Part shown: in pieces, positions 40,218 to 49,243 of the stretch
Numbering within the stretch: the first letter of the stretch is position 1
Layout: each line of letters opens with the position of its first letter
Assembly (NCBI RefSeq): GCF_002102345.1
Contig: NZ_LQPP01000043.1
Coordinates: 1-64,000 of the forward strand
From: Mycolicibacterium peregrinum
GTDB taxonomy: Bacteria; Actinomycetota; Actinomycetes; Mycobacteriales; Mycobacteriaceae
Reading direction: 5' to 3'
DNA: 64,000 nt
The notes under the pieces: model-generated
What the model saw: only the letters and a program-made list of their open reading frames with translations
The model's database searches: none
Told to the model about the DNA's origin: nothing
Made by a program: the position numbers and the translations under genes

Positions 40218-40603
40218 GCCGGAACGTTCGGACGCGGACGGAGTTGGCCGGCAATGCGTTTGAGTGCGTAGCGCACCGCCACCTTGTGGCCGCCCGAACC
40301 GATTACCAGCGCGCGATAGACCTTTCCGTGGATGCCGGGGAAGGCGGCCCAGGTCTGTGAGCGCACCCGGGTTCGGTGCGGGCCAAGATCGTCCAGTTCG
40401 AACACCCACTCGTAGATCGAGAAGGGATGACGGCCCTTGAGCACCAGGCGCCGGCGCGGCGTGCACTCGCCGATCGCGAATCCGATCGGAGCCCGCGGTT
40501 CGGTCGGGTCACCGCACATTGCCTGAAGGACGGCGGCCCATGTCGTGGCAGCGTCGGCGTCGACTGTTATGGCATGCTCATCGATATAGGGTAAACGTTC
40601 CAT
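40214..40603 (-). CDS. SRPBCC-fold protein
   Basis: 129 residues from ATG at 40603 (M-E-R-L-P-Y-I-D-E-H). The start TVDADAATTWAAVLQAM and the later WVFELDDLGPHRTRVRSQTWA match the Bet v1-like fold. Only 21 bases separate its ATG from that of the TetR gene on the other strand, so TetR probably controls it. Coupled to the next SRPBCC gene. Confidence 0.8.
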   Translation of the reverse strand: MERLPYIDEHAITVDADAATTWAAVLQAMCGDPTEPRAPIGFAIGECTPRRRLVLKGRHPFSIYEWVFELDDLGPHRTRVRSQTWAAFPGIHGKVYRALVIGSGGHKVAVRYALKRIAGQLRPRPNVPA

Positions 40604-40624
40604 ATAGAAGGACTGTACTAGAAC
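40604..40624. promoter_or_regulatory. 21-bp divergent gap between SRPBCC and TetR genes
   Basis: The two start codons face away from each other across 21 bases. GTTC at 40597-40600 and GAAC at 40621-40624 form the outer ends of a weak imperfect inverted repeat spanning the gap. Promoters must overlap the coding starts, or transcripts may be nearly leaderless. A TetR operator here is expected from the arrangement, but the symmetry is poor. Confidence 0.3.
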
Positions 40625-41209
40625 ATGGCGCCTCCCCGGAAGCATGAAACCGACGCGATTTTGGATGCGACGCGCGCCCTGGTGCTCTCCGAAGGCCCCA
40701 GGGCAGCAAGCGTTGCGGCGATTGCCAAGGTCAGCGGTGCCCCGGCGGGCACCCTGTACCACCGGTTCGGCAATCGCAACGGTGTGCTGACCGCGGCCTG
40801 GTTGCGGGCGCTGGAGCGGTTTCAATCGCGGGCGATGGCGGCGACGGGCGATGATCCAATCGAGGCAGCGGTCGCGATGGGTGTGGCCGCCGTCGGTTTC
40901 GCCCGCGATACCCCCGAGGACGCCCGGTTGCTGCTGACCATCCGGCCCAGCGATCTGCTCGACGGCGCCCCGGACGCGGAATTCACCGCGACGCTGACGG
41001 CGATGAACGCGCCACTCATCGAGCGGTTACGCGAACTGGCGCGGGGCATCTACGGCAACGACGACGCGCGCACGATGGACGCCATGTCGCGCGCGGTCGT
41101 CGACCTCCCCTATGCCGTCGTCCGCCGCCACGCCAACGACGCCGAGTTGCCGGCTTGGATGGAGGAAGACCTGGCCGATTCAGTGCGGAAGTTGTTGACC
41201 GCGCGATGA
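40625..41209 (+). CDS. TetR-family regulator
   Basis: 194 residues. N-terminal HTH (about 10-55) with ILDATRALVLSEGPRAASVAAI and GTLYHRFGNRNGVL, then an all-helical ligand domain. Likely represses the divergent SRPBCC genes and itself. The SRPBCC gene 41235-41690 follows by 25 bases on the same strand. Confidence 0.92.
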   Translation: MAPPRKHETDAILDATRALVLSEGPRAASVAAIAKVSGAPAGTLYHRFGNRNGVLTAAWLRALERFQSRAMAATGDDPIEAAVAMGVAAVGFARDTPEDARLLLTIRPSDLLDGAPDAEFTATLTAMNAPLIERLRELARGIYGNDDARTMDAMSRAVVDLPYAVVRRHANDAELPAWMEEDLADSVRKLLTAR

Positions 41210-41234
41210 ATCCGGTTTGGGTATGGTCGGGCGT

Positions 41235-41690
41235 ATGGATTCTGAGTCCGGGGCCTCACGGGTGGTCGCAGCAAGTCGGGAGATCGCCGCGCCTGCGGAG
41301 GTCCTCTTCGAGATGATCGCCGACCCGGCCCAACAGCCCCGCTGGGACGGCAACGAGAACCTGGCGCAGGCTCCGTCCGGGCAGCGGGTACGTGCGGTCG
41401 GAGACGTGTTCGTCATGACGATCAAGCAGGGTGGCGACCGCGAGAATCGCATCGTGGAGTTCGAGGAAGGCCGACGTATCGCCTGGCGGCCCTCGGAAGT
41501 CGGCAAGGAGCCACCCGGCCACCTGTGGCGCTGGGAGCTGGAACCATTGGGTGACAACCGAACCCTGGTCACCCACACCTATGACTGGTCACAGTTGACG
41601 GACGAGAAGCGACTGGTCCGCGCCCGGGCGACCACTGCGGACAAGCTGCAGACATCGATCGATCGACTGGCGGCGCTCGCCGAGGGGTGA
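41235..41690 (+). CDS. SRPBCC-family protein (polyketide cyclase/dehydrase-like)
   Basis: 151 residues from ATG at 41235; an ATG at 41217 is an alternative. Bet v1-like landmarks: SREIAAPAEVLFEMIADPAQQPRWDG and WRWELEPLGDNRTLVTHTYDW, in parts. It binds a hydrophobic ligand in a deep cavity; the ligand is unknown. Third SRPBCC gene within 2 kb around the TetR gene. Convergent with the AAA ATPase gene. Confidence 0.85.
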   Translation: MDSESGASRVVAASREIAAPAEVLFEMIADPAQQPRWDGNENLAQAPSGQRVRAVGDVFVMTIKQGGDRENRIVEFEEGRRIAWRPSEVGKEPPGHLWRWELEPLGDNRTLVTHTYDWSQLTDEKRLVRARATTADKLQTSIDRLAALAEG

Positions 41691-41732
41691 CCCGTCACAT
41701 CGGTCTCAGCGGTCACGACCCGGCCACACGAC

Positions 41733-43955
41733 TCACCGCCCGGCGGCGAACTCCCGCAACGACGCCACCTGCGCCGCATCCAGTGAGGGCCGCACCGTCT
41801 CCCGGGCTTTGGCGACATCGGCCGCGGTGACGTCGGCCGCATCGATCGACCGGCGCATCGCGGTCAACGCCGCCTCCCGCAGTAACGCGACACAGTCGGC
41901 CGCGCTGTAGCCGTCCAGTTCGGAGGCCAGGGCATCGAGATCGACGTCAGGGGCCAGCGGGATGGATTTGCCTGCGGTACGCAGGATTTCACGACGGGCA
42001 TCGGCATCGGGCGGCTCGACGAACACGAGCCGCTCCAGCCGGCCCGGCCGCAGCAGCGCCGGGTCGATGAGGTCGGGGCGGTTGGTCGCGCCCAGCACCA
42101 CGACGTCGTTTATCGGTTCGATCCCGTCGAGCTCGGTGAGCAGGGCGGCAACCACGCGGTCGGTCACCCCGGAATCGAAACTCTGTCCGCGGCGCGGAGC
42201 CAGGGCATCGATCTCGTCGAGAAACACCAGAGACGGTGCCGAGTCACGCGCCCGGGCGAACAGTTCGCGGACAGCCTTCTCCGACGAGCCGACCCATTTG
42301 TCCATCAGCTCGGCACCTTTGACCGCGTGCACGGAGAGCTTCCCGGAGCTGGCCAGCGCCCGGACGACGAAGGTCTTGCCGCAACCAGGCGGACCGTACA
42401 GCAGCACCCCGCGCGGTGGCTCCACACCGAGACGCTGGAAAGTATCGGGATGCTGCAGCGGCCACAGCACCGCTTCGGTGAGCGCCTGCTTGGTCTCCAC
42501 CATGTCGCCGACGTCGTCGAGGGTCACCGAGCCGACCGACACCTCCTCGGCCGCCGACCTCGACAGTGGTCGGATCACCGTCAGTGCCCCGGTCAGGTCT
42601 TCCTGCCACAGCACCGGCTCGTTGCCGTCGGCGCTGGCTCGCGAGGCTGCCCGCAATGCGCCCTCGCGGACGAGGGCGGCCAAATCGGCGACGACGAAAC
42701 CCGGTGTACGGTCGGCAACTTCGCCGAGATTCAGTTCAGCACACGGTACGCCCCGCAGCAGCACCTCGAGCAGTGCCTTGCGGGTGGTGGCATCGGGCAG
42801 GGTCAGGGCCAGCTCACGGTCGCACAGATCCGGCGCCCGCAGCCGGGTGTCGACCCCGACGGGCACCGCCGACGTCGCGACGAACGCCACGCCGCGGGTG
42901 GCGACGGCGTCACGCAGCTCGCCGATGATCAGGGCGGCGACCGGCTCGGGGGCCCGGTCGCCGGTGGCAGCCGGCAGCAGTGCGTCGACGTCGGAGATCA
43001 GCAGCACCCCGCCGCCGTCGCGCACGCTGGCGACCGCGTCGGAAACCCGGCTGAACCGGTCATCGGCGGCCAGTGCCCCCACCTCCGGACCGTCGAGCTC
43101 CACCAACCGCCGCTCGGCGCACACCGTTCGCACCATGGTGGCCTTGCCGACACCGGCGGGGCCGGTCACCAGCACGCCGAGATTCGGTGTGGCGCCGAGA
43201 GTCTCGAGAAGCTGTGGCTCGTCGAGTGAGAGCTTGAGCCATTCGGTGAGCTTGCCGGCCTGGGTATGGGAGCCCTTGAGATCGTCGAAGCTGACCGCAG
43301 GTTCGGCGCGCGCGGGGCTGATCGTGTGGGCACCCGTCGAATCCGACGGCCCGGACCCGACGCCTTCGAGGCCCGATCCCCACGACACCACCGAATTCGG
43401 TTGGATGCTCACGGGTCCGGACGGATCGACCCCGGTCACCGTCAACAGCTCCGAAGTCCAGGTGATGCCCACCGACGAGCCCAGCGCCGCGGTGGCCGCC
43501 GACGTCGAGGTGCCCGGCCCCAGATCACGGGGGAGCAGCGACACCGTGTCGCCGACAGTCATCACCTTGCCCAGCAGGGCCTGACGCAGCGTCGCCGACG
43601 AGATCGAATCGGTGGCCAGTTTGGAACCGGTCACCGTGACCGCGCGGGCGCCGTACACCGTCACCGGCGCTACGATCACGGTGGCGTTCTCCCGCACCCC
43701 GGCGTTGGACAGCGTCACGTCGTCGAGCAGGGCGGTCCCGGTGGGGGTGCCGGCGGGGGCGAGGCCGACGACGGCGGCGGTGGTGCGGGACCCGGTCAGC
43801 GACACGGCATCCCACTCCCGGATCCCGAGGGCGGCGATCGCCTCGGGATGTAGCCGGACCACACCACGACGCGAGTCGAGCGCCGAAGTGTTCAGTCGTG
43901 CGGTCAGGCGCAGATGCCCGAGCGGTTGATCCTCTTCGACCTCGAGCTGCGACAT
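41733..43955 (-). CDS. Cdc48-like double AAA+ ATPase (Rv0435c)
   Basis: 740 residues from ATG at 43955; longer frame upstream is pssA in another frame. An N-terminal double-psi-barrel-like domain (about 1-175) resembles Cdc48_N/VatN. The D1 AAA domain (about 235-440) is degenerate: Walker A reads GPAGVGKAT with Ala in place of Ser/Thr, and Walker B reads LLISDVDA without the catalytic Glu. The D2 domain (about 490-740) is intact (GPPGCGKTF, VFLDEIDA, arginine-finger region). Probably a hexameric unfoldase powered by D2. Last gene of the SDR-moeA-psd-pssA operon, starting one base after the pssA stop. Confidence 0.94.
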   Translation of the reverse strand: MSQLEVEEDQPLGHLRLTARLNTSALDSRRGVVRLHPEAIAALGIREWDAVSLTGSRTTAAVVGLAPAGTPTGTALLDDVTLSNAGVRENATVIVAPVTVYGARAVTVTGSKLATDSISSATLRQALLGKVMTVGDTVSLLPRDLGPGTSTSAATAALGSSVGITWTSELLTVTGVDPSGPVSIQPNSVVSWGSGLEGVGSGPSDSTGAHTISPARAEPAVSFDDLKGSHTQAGKLTEWLKLSLDEPQLLETLGATPNLGVLVTGPAGVGKATMVRTVCAERRLVELDGPEVGALAADDRFSRVSDAVASVRDGGGVLLISDVDALLPAATGDRAPEPVAALIIGELRDAVATRGVAFVATSAVPVGVDTRLRAPDLCDRELALTLPDATTRKALLEVLLRGVPCAELNLGEVADRTPGFVVADLAALVREGALRAASRASADGNEPVLWQEDLTGALTVIRPLSRSAAEEVSVGSVTLDDVGDMVETKQALTEAVLWPLQHPDTFQRLGVEPPRGVLLYGPPGCGKTFVVRALASSGKLSVHAVKGAELMDKWVGSSEKAVRELFARARDSAPSLVFLDEIDALAPRRGQSFDSGVTDRVVAALLTELDGIEPINDVVVLGATNRPDLIDPALLRPGRLERLVFVEPPDADARREILRTAGKSIPLAPDVDLDALASELDGYSAADCVALLREAALTAMRRSIDAADVTAADVAKARETVRPSLDAAQVASLREFAAGR

Positions 43956-43956
43956 G

Positions 43957-44838
43957 TCAGCGACCCGGCTTCCGCAGTCCCAGTCGCGCCATCGACCGCC
44001 GGTGCGGCTGGGCCCGGCGAATCGCGCGCCGGGTGGCGCGGCGTTGCTGCGGCTTGTCGTCCCACGATTCGGGGTGGCTCGCCACCCACTTCTTGGTGCG
44101 TATCGCAAACGGGATGTGGATGACGTAGGCCACGATGATCACCATGATCACGATGTAGCCGTAGAACACCGACGCCGCCACCCCGATGGCGACCAGTGCC
44201 AACAAGGGCGCCACCATGTTCGGCGGCACCGCGAAGGTGTGGATCTTGCGCATCGGGATCCGGCTGACCACCAGGAGCGAGACACCGATCACCCAGATCG
44301 ACACCGCCCACTCGCTGGTCCACCACCCCTCGCCGAACTGCATCTTGGCGGCCAGCAGACCGATCACGCCGATGGCACCCGCCGGGGCGGGCATGCCGAC
44401 GAAGTACTCCTTCTCGTACGCAGGCTGATCCACGTCGAGCAGCGCGTTGAACCGCGCCAGCCGCAACACGATGCACACCGCGTACAACAGCACCACGATC
44501 CACCCGATCCGCGAGTGCGACAGCATGGTGCCGTAGATGATGAATGCCGGTGCCACACCGAAATTGACCGCATCGGCCAGGGAATCGATCTCCTCGCCCA
44601 TTTTGGAGGTGGCGTTGAGCATCCGCGCCACCCGGCCGTCCAGCGCGTCGAGGATCGCCGCGACCGCCAGGAACGCCATCGACTCCGTGGGCCGGTTGTC
44701 GAGCGCCATCTTGACCGCCGACAGGCCGAGGCAGATCGCAGCCACCGTCATCGCACTCGGCAGCATTCGCACGGAGAACGGCGGCGGCTTCATGCGGCCC
44801 TTGATCAACGACGGGGGCCTCATGCGCGGCTTGATCAT
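43957..44838 (-). CDS. pssA: CDP-diacylglycerol-serine O-phosphatidyltransferase
   Basis: 293 residues, coupled to psd by ATGA. It makes phosphatidylserine from CDP-DAG and serine in the membrane. The CDP-alcohol phosphotransferase signature is complete: DGRVAR, eight residues, then GEEIDSLAD. About eight membrane helices and a basic C-terminal tail. Equivalent to Rv0436c; its product feeds Psd, encoded just upstream. Confidence 0.96.
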   Translation of the reverse strand: MIKPRMRPPSLIKGRMKPPPFSVRMLPSAMTVAAICLGLSAVKMALDNRPTESMAFLAVAAILDALDGRVARMLNATSKMGEEIDSLADAVNFGVAPAFIIYGTMLSHSRIGWIVVLLYAVCIVLRLARFNALLDVDQPAYEKEYFVGMPAPAGAIGVIGLLAAKMQFGEGWWTSEWAVSIWVIGVSLLVVSRIPMRKIHTFAVPPNMVAPLLALVAIGVAASVFYGYIVIMVIIVAYVIHIPFAIRTKKWVASHPESWDDKPQQRRATRRAIRRAQPHRRSMARLGLRKPGR

Positions 44839-45536
44839 GGCAACTCCGCCAGGACGGTTTCCCCGGCCAGCGTCCGCTGACCCGCGGTGATGAGCAGTTT
44901 CGAACCGGCAGGAAGGTAGGTGTCCAACCGGGAGCCGTAGCGGATCAGGCCGTACGTCTCGCCGATGGCCAGTTTGTCGCCGACGCGGGCGTTGCACACG
45001 ATGCGCCGGGCGATCAGACCGGCGATCTGCACGGCGATCACCTCGGTGCCCTCGGGAGTGCGGATCACGACGCTGTTGCGCTCGTTGTCCTCGCTGGCGG
45101 CTTCGAGCTCGGCCGAATGGAACCGCCCGGGGCGGTGCTGCACGGCGACGACGTCACCGCCGATCGGGGCGCGCTGCACGTGCGCGTCGAGCACCGACAG
45201 GAAGATGCTGATCCGCGGCAGCGGGGTGTCGGGCAATCCCAGTTCGGCCGGCGGGACGGCGTCCCCGATCAGGCACACCAACCCGTCGGCGGGAGCGACC
45301 ACCACTCCGGGGCGCGTGGGCGCCACCCGGGCCGGGTGCCGGAAGAACGCGGCGTTGGCGCCGGCGGCCAGCAGGCCGGCCCGGCGCACCCAGCGGTGCT
45401 TGCGGCCCAGGGCCGCAACGGCGAGGCTGGCGCCGACGAACGGCAATCCCGCCGAATGCATCGGCGGAACACTGGATCGCACCAGCGCCACGAGGCGTTC
45501 TGGTCCGGACTGCTGGAGGTCGGGGCGTCTGGCCAT
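44835..45536 (-). CDS. psd: Phosphatidylserine decarboxylase proenzyme
   Basis: 233 residues from ATG at 45536. Short-type PSD that processes itself at a Gly-Ser bond to form the pyruvoyl group. The likely site is RYGSRLD near residue 205, with [10 protein letters not shown] (catalytic His) upstream. It converts phosphatidylserine to phosphatidylethanolamine. Equivalent to Rv0437c, between moeA (35-base gap) and pssA (4-base overlap). Confidence 0.95.
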   Translation of the reverse strand: MARRPDLQQSGPERLVALVRSSVPPMHSAGLPFVGASLAVAALGRKHRWVRRAGLLAAGANAAFFRHPARVAPTRPGVVVAPADGLVCLIGDAVPPAELGLPDTPLPRISIFLSVLDAHVQRAPIGGDVVAVQHRPGRFHSAELEAASEDNERNSVVIRTPEGTEVIAVQIAGLIARRIVCNARVGDKLAIGETYGLIRYGSRLDTYLPAGSKLLITAGQRTLAGETVLAELP

Positions 45537-45571
45537 CGGGAGGATTCTACGTGCGCCCGGTGGCGGAATTG

Positions 45572-46771
45572 CTAGCTCAGGTCCCAGACGGGAACCGTCG
45601 ACCCGGCCGGAAGTTCGGTGACGTCCTCGGCGATCTCCAACAGACAGTTCGCCGAGGCGAGCCAACGCAGATGATGCGAGGCCGGAGGACCGTAACTGCT
45701 GACCGTATCCCCGGTCAGCACACCCCGCCGGAACTGCCGTTTTCCGCGCGGTGAGGTCAGGTCCTCGGTCAGCTGCGCGGTGCGCCGCGGCCGGTCCGGC
45801 TCGGACTGGCCCATCGCCGCACGCAGCGGCGAGCGGACGAACACCTCGAAGGACACCAGCGCGCTGACCGGGTTGCCGGGCAACGTGATGATCGGAACAC
45901 CGGCAGGTGCGTCCAGCGTGCCCGCGCCCTGCGGCATGCCGGGCTGCATCGCGACTTTGACGAACTCCACCTGATCCGACAGTGAATCCTTGACGACTTC
46001 GTACGCGCCGGCACTCACGCCGCCGGTGGTGATGATCAGATCTGCGTCCCGGGCATGTTCGGCCAGCGCGGCGCGGAAGGCGTCGACGTCGTCGGCGGAC
46101 ATCGGGGCGATGGTGGCCTGGGCGCCGGCGTCGCGGACCGCCGCGGCCAGCATCACCGCGTTCGACTCGTAGATCTGCCCCGGCTTCAGCTCGGTGCCGG
46201 GCGCGACCAATTCGGTGCCGGTGGACATCACCATGACGCGCTGCAGCGGCAGCACGGGCAGCGTGGCCAGCCCGAGCGCGGCGGCCAGCCCGAGCGCGGC
46301 CGGGGTGATCACCTGACCGGCGCGCAAAACAGCAGTGCCGGCAGTGACGTCCTCGCCGGCCCGGCGGATGTGCTGGTGCTCCCGGGCCGTAGCGCGGATC
46401 GTCACCGTGTCCGTCGCACCGTCGGTGGCCTCGACGGGCACCACCGCGGTGGCACCCGACGGGAGCGGCGCTCCCGTCATGATGCGATGTGCGGTCCCGG
46501 GTTGCAGCGTCAGCAGGTCGGTGCGACCGGCCGGGATGTCCTCGGCGACCGGCAGCCGCACCGGGGAGTCCTCGGTGGCTGCGGCCACATCGTCGGCCAC
46601 GACGGCGTAACCATCCATCGCCGAGTTGTCGAAGCCGGGCAGCGACAGCGGGGCGACCACATCGGCGGCCAACACCAGGCCGAGTGTGTCGTTCAACGGA
46701 AGATCTTGTGGTGCACGGGGTTTGATCAGCCCGGCGACCACCTGCTGGTGCTCTTCGACGGTCCGCATCAT
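45572..46771 (-). CDS. moeA: Molybdopterin molybdenumtransferase MoeA
   Basis: 399 residues from the first of two adjacent ATGs (46771; the second gives 398). It inserts molybdate into adenylylated molybdopterin. Landmarks: [13 protein letters not shown] near 55-67, [18 protein letters not shown], the MoCF fold with MSTGTELV and ITTGGVSAG, and [13 protein letters not shown] toward the C-terminus. Equivalent to Rv0438c (moeA2). Start and SDR stop overlap by one base (TGATG). Confidence 0.95.
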   Translation of the reverse strand: MMRTVEEHQQVVAGLIKPRAPQDLPLNDTLGLVLAADVVAPLSLPGFDNSAMDGYAVVADDVAAATEDSPVRLPVAEDIPAGRTDLLTLQPGTAHRIMTGAPLPSGATAVVPVEATDGATDTVTIRATAREHQHIRRAGEDVTAGTAVLRAGQVITPAALGLAAALGLATLPVLPLQRVMVMSTGTELVAPGTELKPGQIYESNAVMLAAAVRDAGAQATIAPMSADDVDAFRAALAEHARDADLIITTGGVSAGAYEVVKDSLSDQVEFVKVAMQPGMPQGAGTLDAPAGVPIITLPGNPVSALVSFEVFVRSPLRAAMGQSEPDRPRRTAQLTEDLTSPRGKRQFRRGVLTGDTVSSYGPPASHHLRWLASANCLLEIAEDVTELPAGSTVPVWDLS

Positions 46772-47694
46772 CACACCGGGAAGCTGACGCCGGTGAGCTC
46801 TTCCGACACGGTCCACAGCCGGCGCTGCAGGTCCTCGTCGTGGGACTGCTTGCTGGAGCTCACGAGCTTCGGATAGCCGACCATCTCGCGGAAACCGGAG
46901 GGGCCGTAGTACTGGCCGCCGCGCACGTCGGGAGCGGTGGCCGCCCGCAGCGTGGCGAGCGCGCCCTTGGCCGGGCTGTTGGTGAACAGGCTCGCGAGCT
47001 GGTTGTAGCCCGGCAGGCCGGTGCCAGGGATGTGGCGCATCAGTTCGGTGTTGGACAGGCCGGGGTGGGCGGCCACCGCGATGGTCGGCTCGTTCTTGGC
47101 GGCCAGCCTGCGCTGGAGTTCGTAGGTGAACAGCAGGTTGGACAGCTTGGACTGGCCGTAGGCGGCGACCCGGTTGTAGCTGCGTTCCCACTGCAGGTCG
47201 TCGAAGTGAATGGCGGCCTGGATACGGTGTGCGACGCTGGCGACCGCGACGACGCGCGACCCGTCGACCGGCAGCAGATGATCGAGCAGCAGCCCGGTCA
47301 ACGCGAACGCGCCGAGATGGTTGGTGCCGAACTGCAACTCGAAGCCGTCGACAGTGGTCTGCTTGGGCGGGTACATCACCCCGGCGTTGTTGATCAGCAG
47401 GTCGATCCGCGGGTAGGCGGCCTTGAGTTCGTCGGCCGCGGTACGGACCGAGTCCAGAGAGCCCACATCGAGATGCTGCAGCTTGAGGTCGGCCTTCGGC
47501 ACAGCGGCGATGATCCGGTCGACGGCCTCGCGGCCCTTGTCCAGATTGCGCACGGCGACGACGACGTGCGCGCCCTTGGCGGCGAGCACGCGGGCCGTCT
47601 CATAGCCCAGCCCGGTATTGGAGCCGGTGACGATCGCGATCCGGCCGGACTGATCGGGAACATCGGCCTCGGTCCACTTGGAATTGGCGCTCAT
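46771..47694 (-). CDS. Short-chain dehydrogenase/reductase (Rv0439c-like)
   Basis: 307 residues from ATG at 47694; start matches the paralogue at 60905-61828. NAD(P)-binding [12 protein letters not shown] near 33-44, LLINNAGVM near 110-118, and a catalytic YGQSK (Tyr, Lys) near 190-194. Related to the retinol dehydrogenase/WW-oxidoreductase-like SDR group; the substrate is unknown. First gene of the operon with moeA, psd, pssA and the AAA ATPase. Confidence 0.92.
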   Translation of the reverse strand: MSANSKWTEADVPDQSGRIAIVTGSNTGLGYETARVLAAKGAHVVVAVRNLDKGREAVDRIIAAVPKADLKLQHLDVGSLDSVRTAADELKAAYPRIDLLINNAGVMYPPKQTTVDGFELQFGTNHLGAFALTGLLLDHLLPVDGSRVVAVASVAHRIQAAIHFDDLQWERSYNRVAAYGQSKLSNLLFTYELQRRLAAKNEPTIAVAAHPGLSNTELMRHIPGTGLPGYNQLASLFTNSPAKGALATLRAATAPDVRGGQYYGPSGFREMVGYPKLVSSSKQSHDEDLQRRLWTVSEELTGVSFPV

Positions 47695-47756
47695 GGGTTG
47701 AACATACGGAACGCGGGTGCTGGACGGCACCCCGGCGCCATAGCAGTCTGGGAACC

Positions 47757-48752
47757 ATGCGCACTCTGATCGCGGTCCTGCTGACCGTGCTGTTGTGCTT
47801 GACCGGCTGTTCGTCGAACGACCGTCCCGCAGATCCGTTGTCCGCGTGGAACGACACCTCGGCCAAGAATTCGATCACCGAGTTCGTCAAGCGGACAACC
47901 ACGCAGGGCACGCCCGAATTCGTCGCGCCGGAAGACCGCATCGCGGTGTTCGACAACGACGGGACGCTGTGGGCAGAAGCGCCACTGCCGTTCCAGGCGG
48001 CGTTCGTCTTCGACGAGCTCAAACGGCGGGCACCGCACGAACCGGCGCTGGCCGCCGACCCGATGGTGCAGGCGGCGCTCAAAGGCGACGTGGCCACCCT
48101 GCTCGCGGGTGACCGGCACGAGGGACTGTTGCACGTGCTGGCGCTCACCCATTCCGGGATGACCACCGACGAGTTCAACCAACGGGTGACCGACTGGATG
48201 GCAACCGCCCGGCATCCTCGATTCGACAAGCCCTATGACCAACTCACCTACGAACCGCAACAGCAGTTGTTGTCCTACCTGCGCGCCAACGGGTTCCGTA
48301 CCTTCATCGTCTCCGGCGGCGGTGCGGATTTCATGCGCGTGTTCTCGCAGCGGGTGTACGGCATCCCACCCGAGCAGGTGGTGGGTTCCACCGGCACCAC
48401 CAGATACGAGCTGCGCGATGGCAAGCCGGTACTCGTCAAGACCCTCGACTACGTCTTCGTCGACGACAAGGCCGGTAAGCCGTCGGGCATCCACGAGTTC
48501 GTCGGGCGCAGGCCGATTCTGGCCGTCGGCAACAGCGATGGTGACCAGGCCATGCTGGAATACACCACGATCGACAACCCGCGGCCCAGCCTCGGCGTCC
48601 TGGTACACCACACCGATGCCGAGCGCGAGTACGCGTACGACGCCGATCCGCCGTCCTCCGGGAAACTGGTCACCGCACTGCAGCAGGCCGGGCCGAACGG
48701 CTGGACCGTCGTCGACATGAAGAACGACTGGAAGACGGTGTTCGCCCAGTGA
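47757..48752 (+). CDS. Lipoprotein HAD-superfamily phosphatase
   Basis: 331 residues. The signal peptide ends in lipobox LTGC at about residue 18, so it is anchored outside the membrane. HAD motifs: FDNDGTLW (motif I, nucleophile and acid Asp), IVSGGG (motif II Ser), Lys in VDDKAGKP (motif III) and AVGNSDGDQAM (motif IV). The phosphoserine-phosphatase-like core and insert suggest a secreted phosphomonoesterase; its substrate is unknown. The GTGA overlap couples it to the two PH-domain proteins. Divergent from the SDR. Confidence 0.9.
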   Translation: MRTLIAVLLTVLLCLTGCSSNDRPADPLSAWNDTSAKNSITEFVKRTTTQGTPEFVAPEDRIAVFDNDGTLWAEAPLPFQAAFVFDELKRRAPHEPALAADPMVQAALKGDVATLLAGDRHEGLLHVLALTHSGMTTDEFNQRVTDWMATARHPRFDKPYDQLTYEPQQQLLSYLRANGFRTFIVSGGGADFMRVFSQRVYGIPPEQVVGSTGTTRYELRDGKPVLVKTLDYVFVDDKAGKPSGIHEFVGRRPILAVGNSDGDQAMLEYTTIDNPRPSLGVLVHHTDAEREYAYDADPPSSGKLVTALQQAGPNGWTVVDMKNDWKTVFAQ

Positions 48753-49243
48753 ATCTGATCGATCCCGCCCAGCGGCCCAGCCGCAAGGCACCGCTGGTCT
48801 GGGCATTGGGCGCGGCCATCCCCTGGGTCGTTCTGACACTGGCGCAGCTGATCTGGTTCGCGATCGACCGGCGGATGCCCTGGCTGCACGGCGCCGCGGC
48901 GGTCGTCACGGTCCTGGGCGCGGTGCTGTTCATCGTGGTCGTGCCGATGTGGCGCTACCGGGTGCACCGGTGGGACATCAACGTCGGGTCCGGGACCCCC
49001 GCGGTGTACACCCGCACGGGGTGGCTGGTGCAGGAGCGGCGCATCGCCCCGATCTCGCGGGTGCAGACCGTGGACACGTACCGGGGCCCGCTGGACCGGT
49101 TGTTCGGCCTGGCCAACGTGACGGTGACGACGGCATCCTCGGCGGGCGCGGTGCGGATCGTGGCGCTCGACGACGACGTGGCCGAGCGGGTGGTGGCGCA
49201 GTTGACCGACATCGCGGCGATCGGCGAGCAGGACGCCACATGA
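48749..49243 (+). CDS. Bacterial PH-domain membrane protein (YdbS-like)
   Basis: 164 residues from a GTG that overlaps the upstream stop. Two membrane helices (about 15-38 and 46-66) lead into a bPH2/DUF304 domain with YRVHRWDINVGSGTPAVYTRTGWLVQERRIAPISRVQTVD in parts. It is coupled by ATGA to a larger protein with further bPH2 domains, the arrangement seen in the Bacillus ydbS-ydbT pair. Confidence 0.9.
   Translation: MNLIDPAQRPSRKAPLVWALGAAIPWVVLTLAQLIWFAIDRRMPWLHGAAAVVTVLGAVLFIVVVPMWRYRVHRWDINVGSGTPAVYTRTGWLVQERRIAPISRVQTVDTYRGPLDRLFGLANVTVTTASSAGAVRIVALDDDVAERVVAQLTDIAAIGEQDAT

Noticed and set aside
41962-43584. 540-residue Ser/Arg-rich plus-strand open frame
   Set aside because: Antisense shadow of the Cdc48-like ATPase with composition typical of non-coding GC-rich frames.
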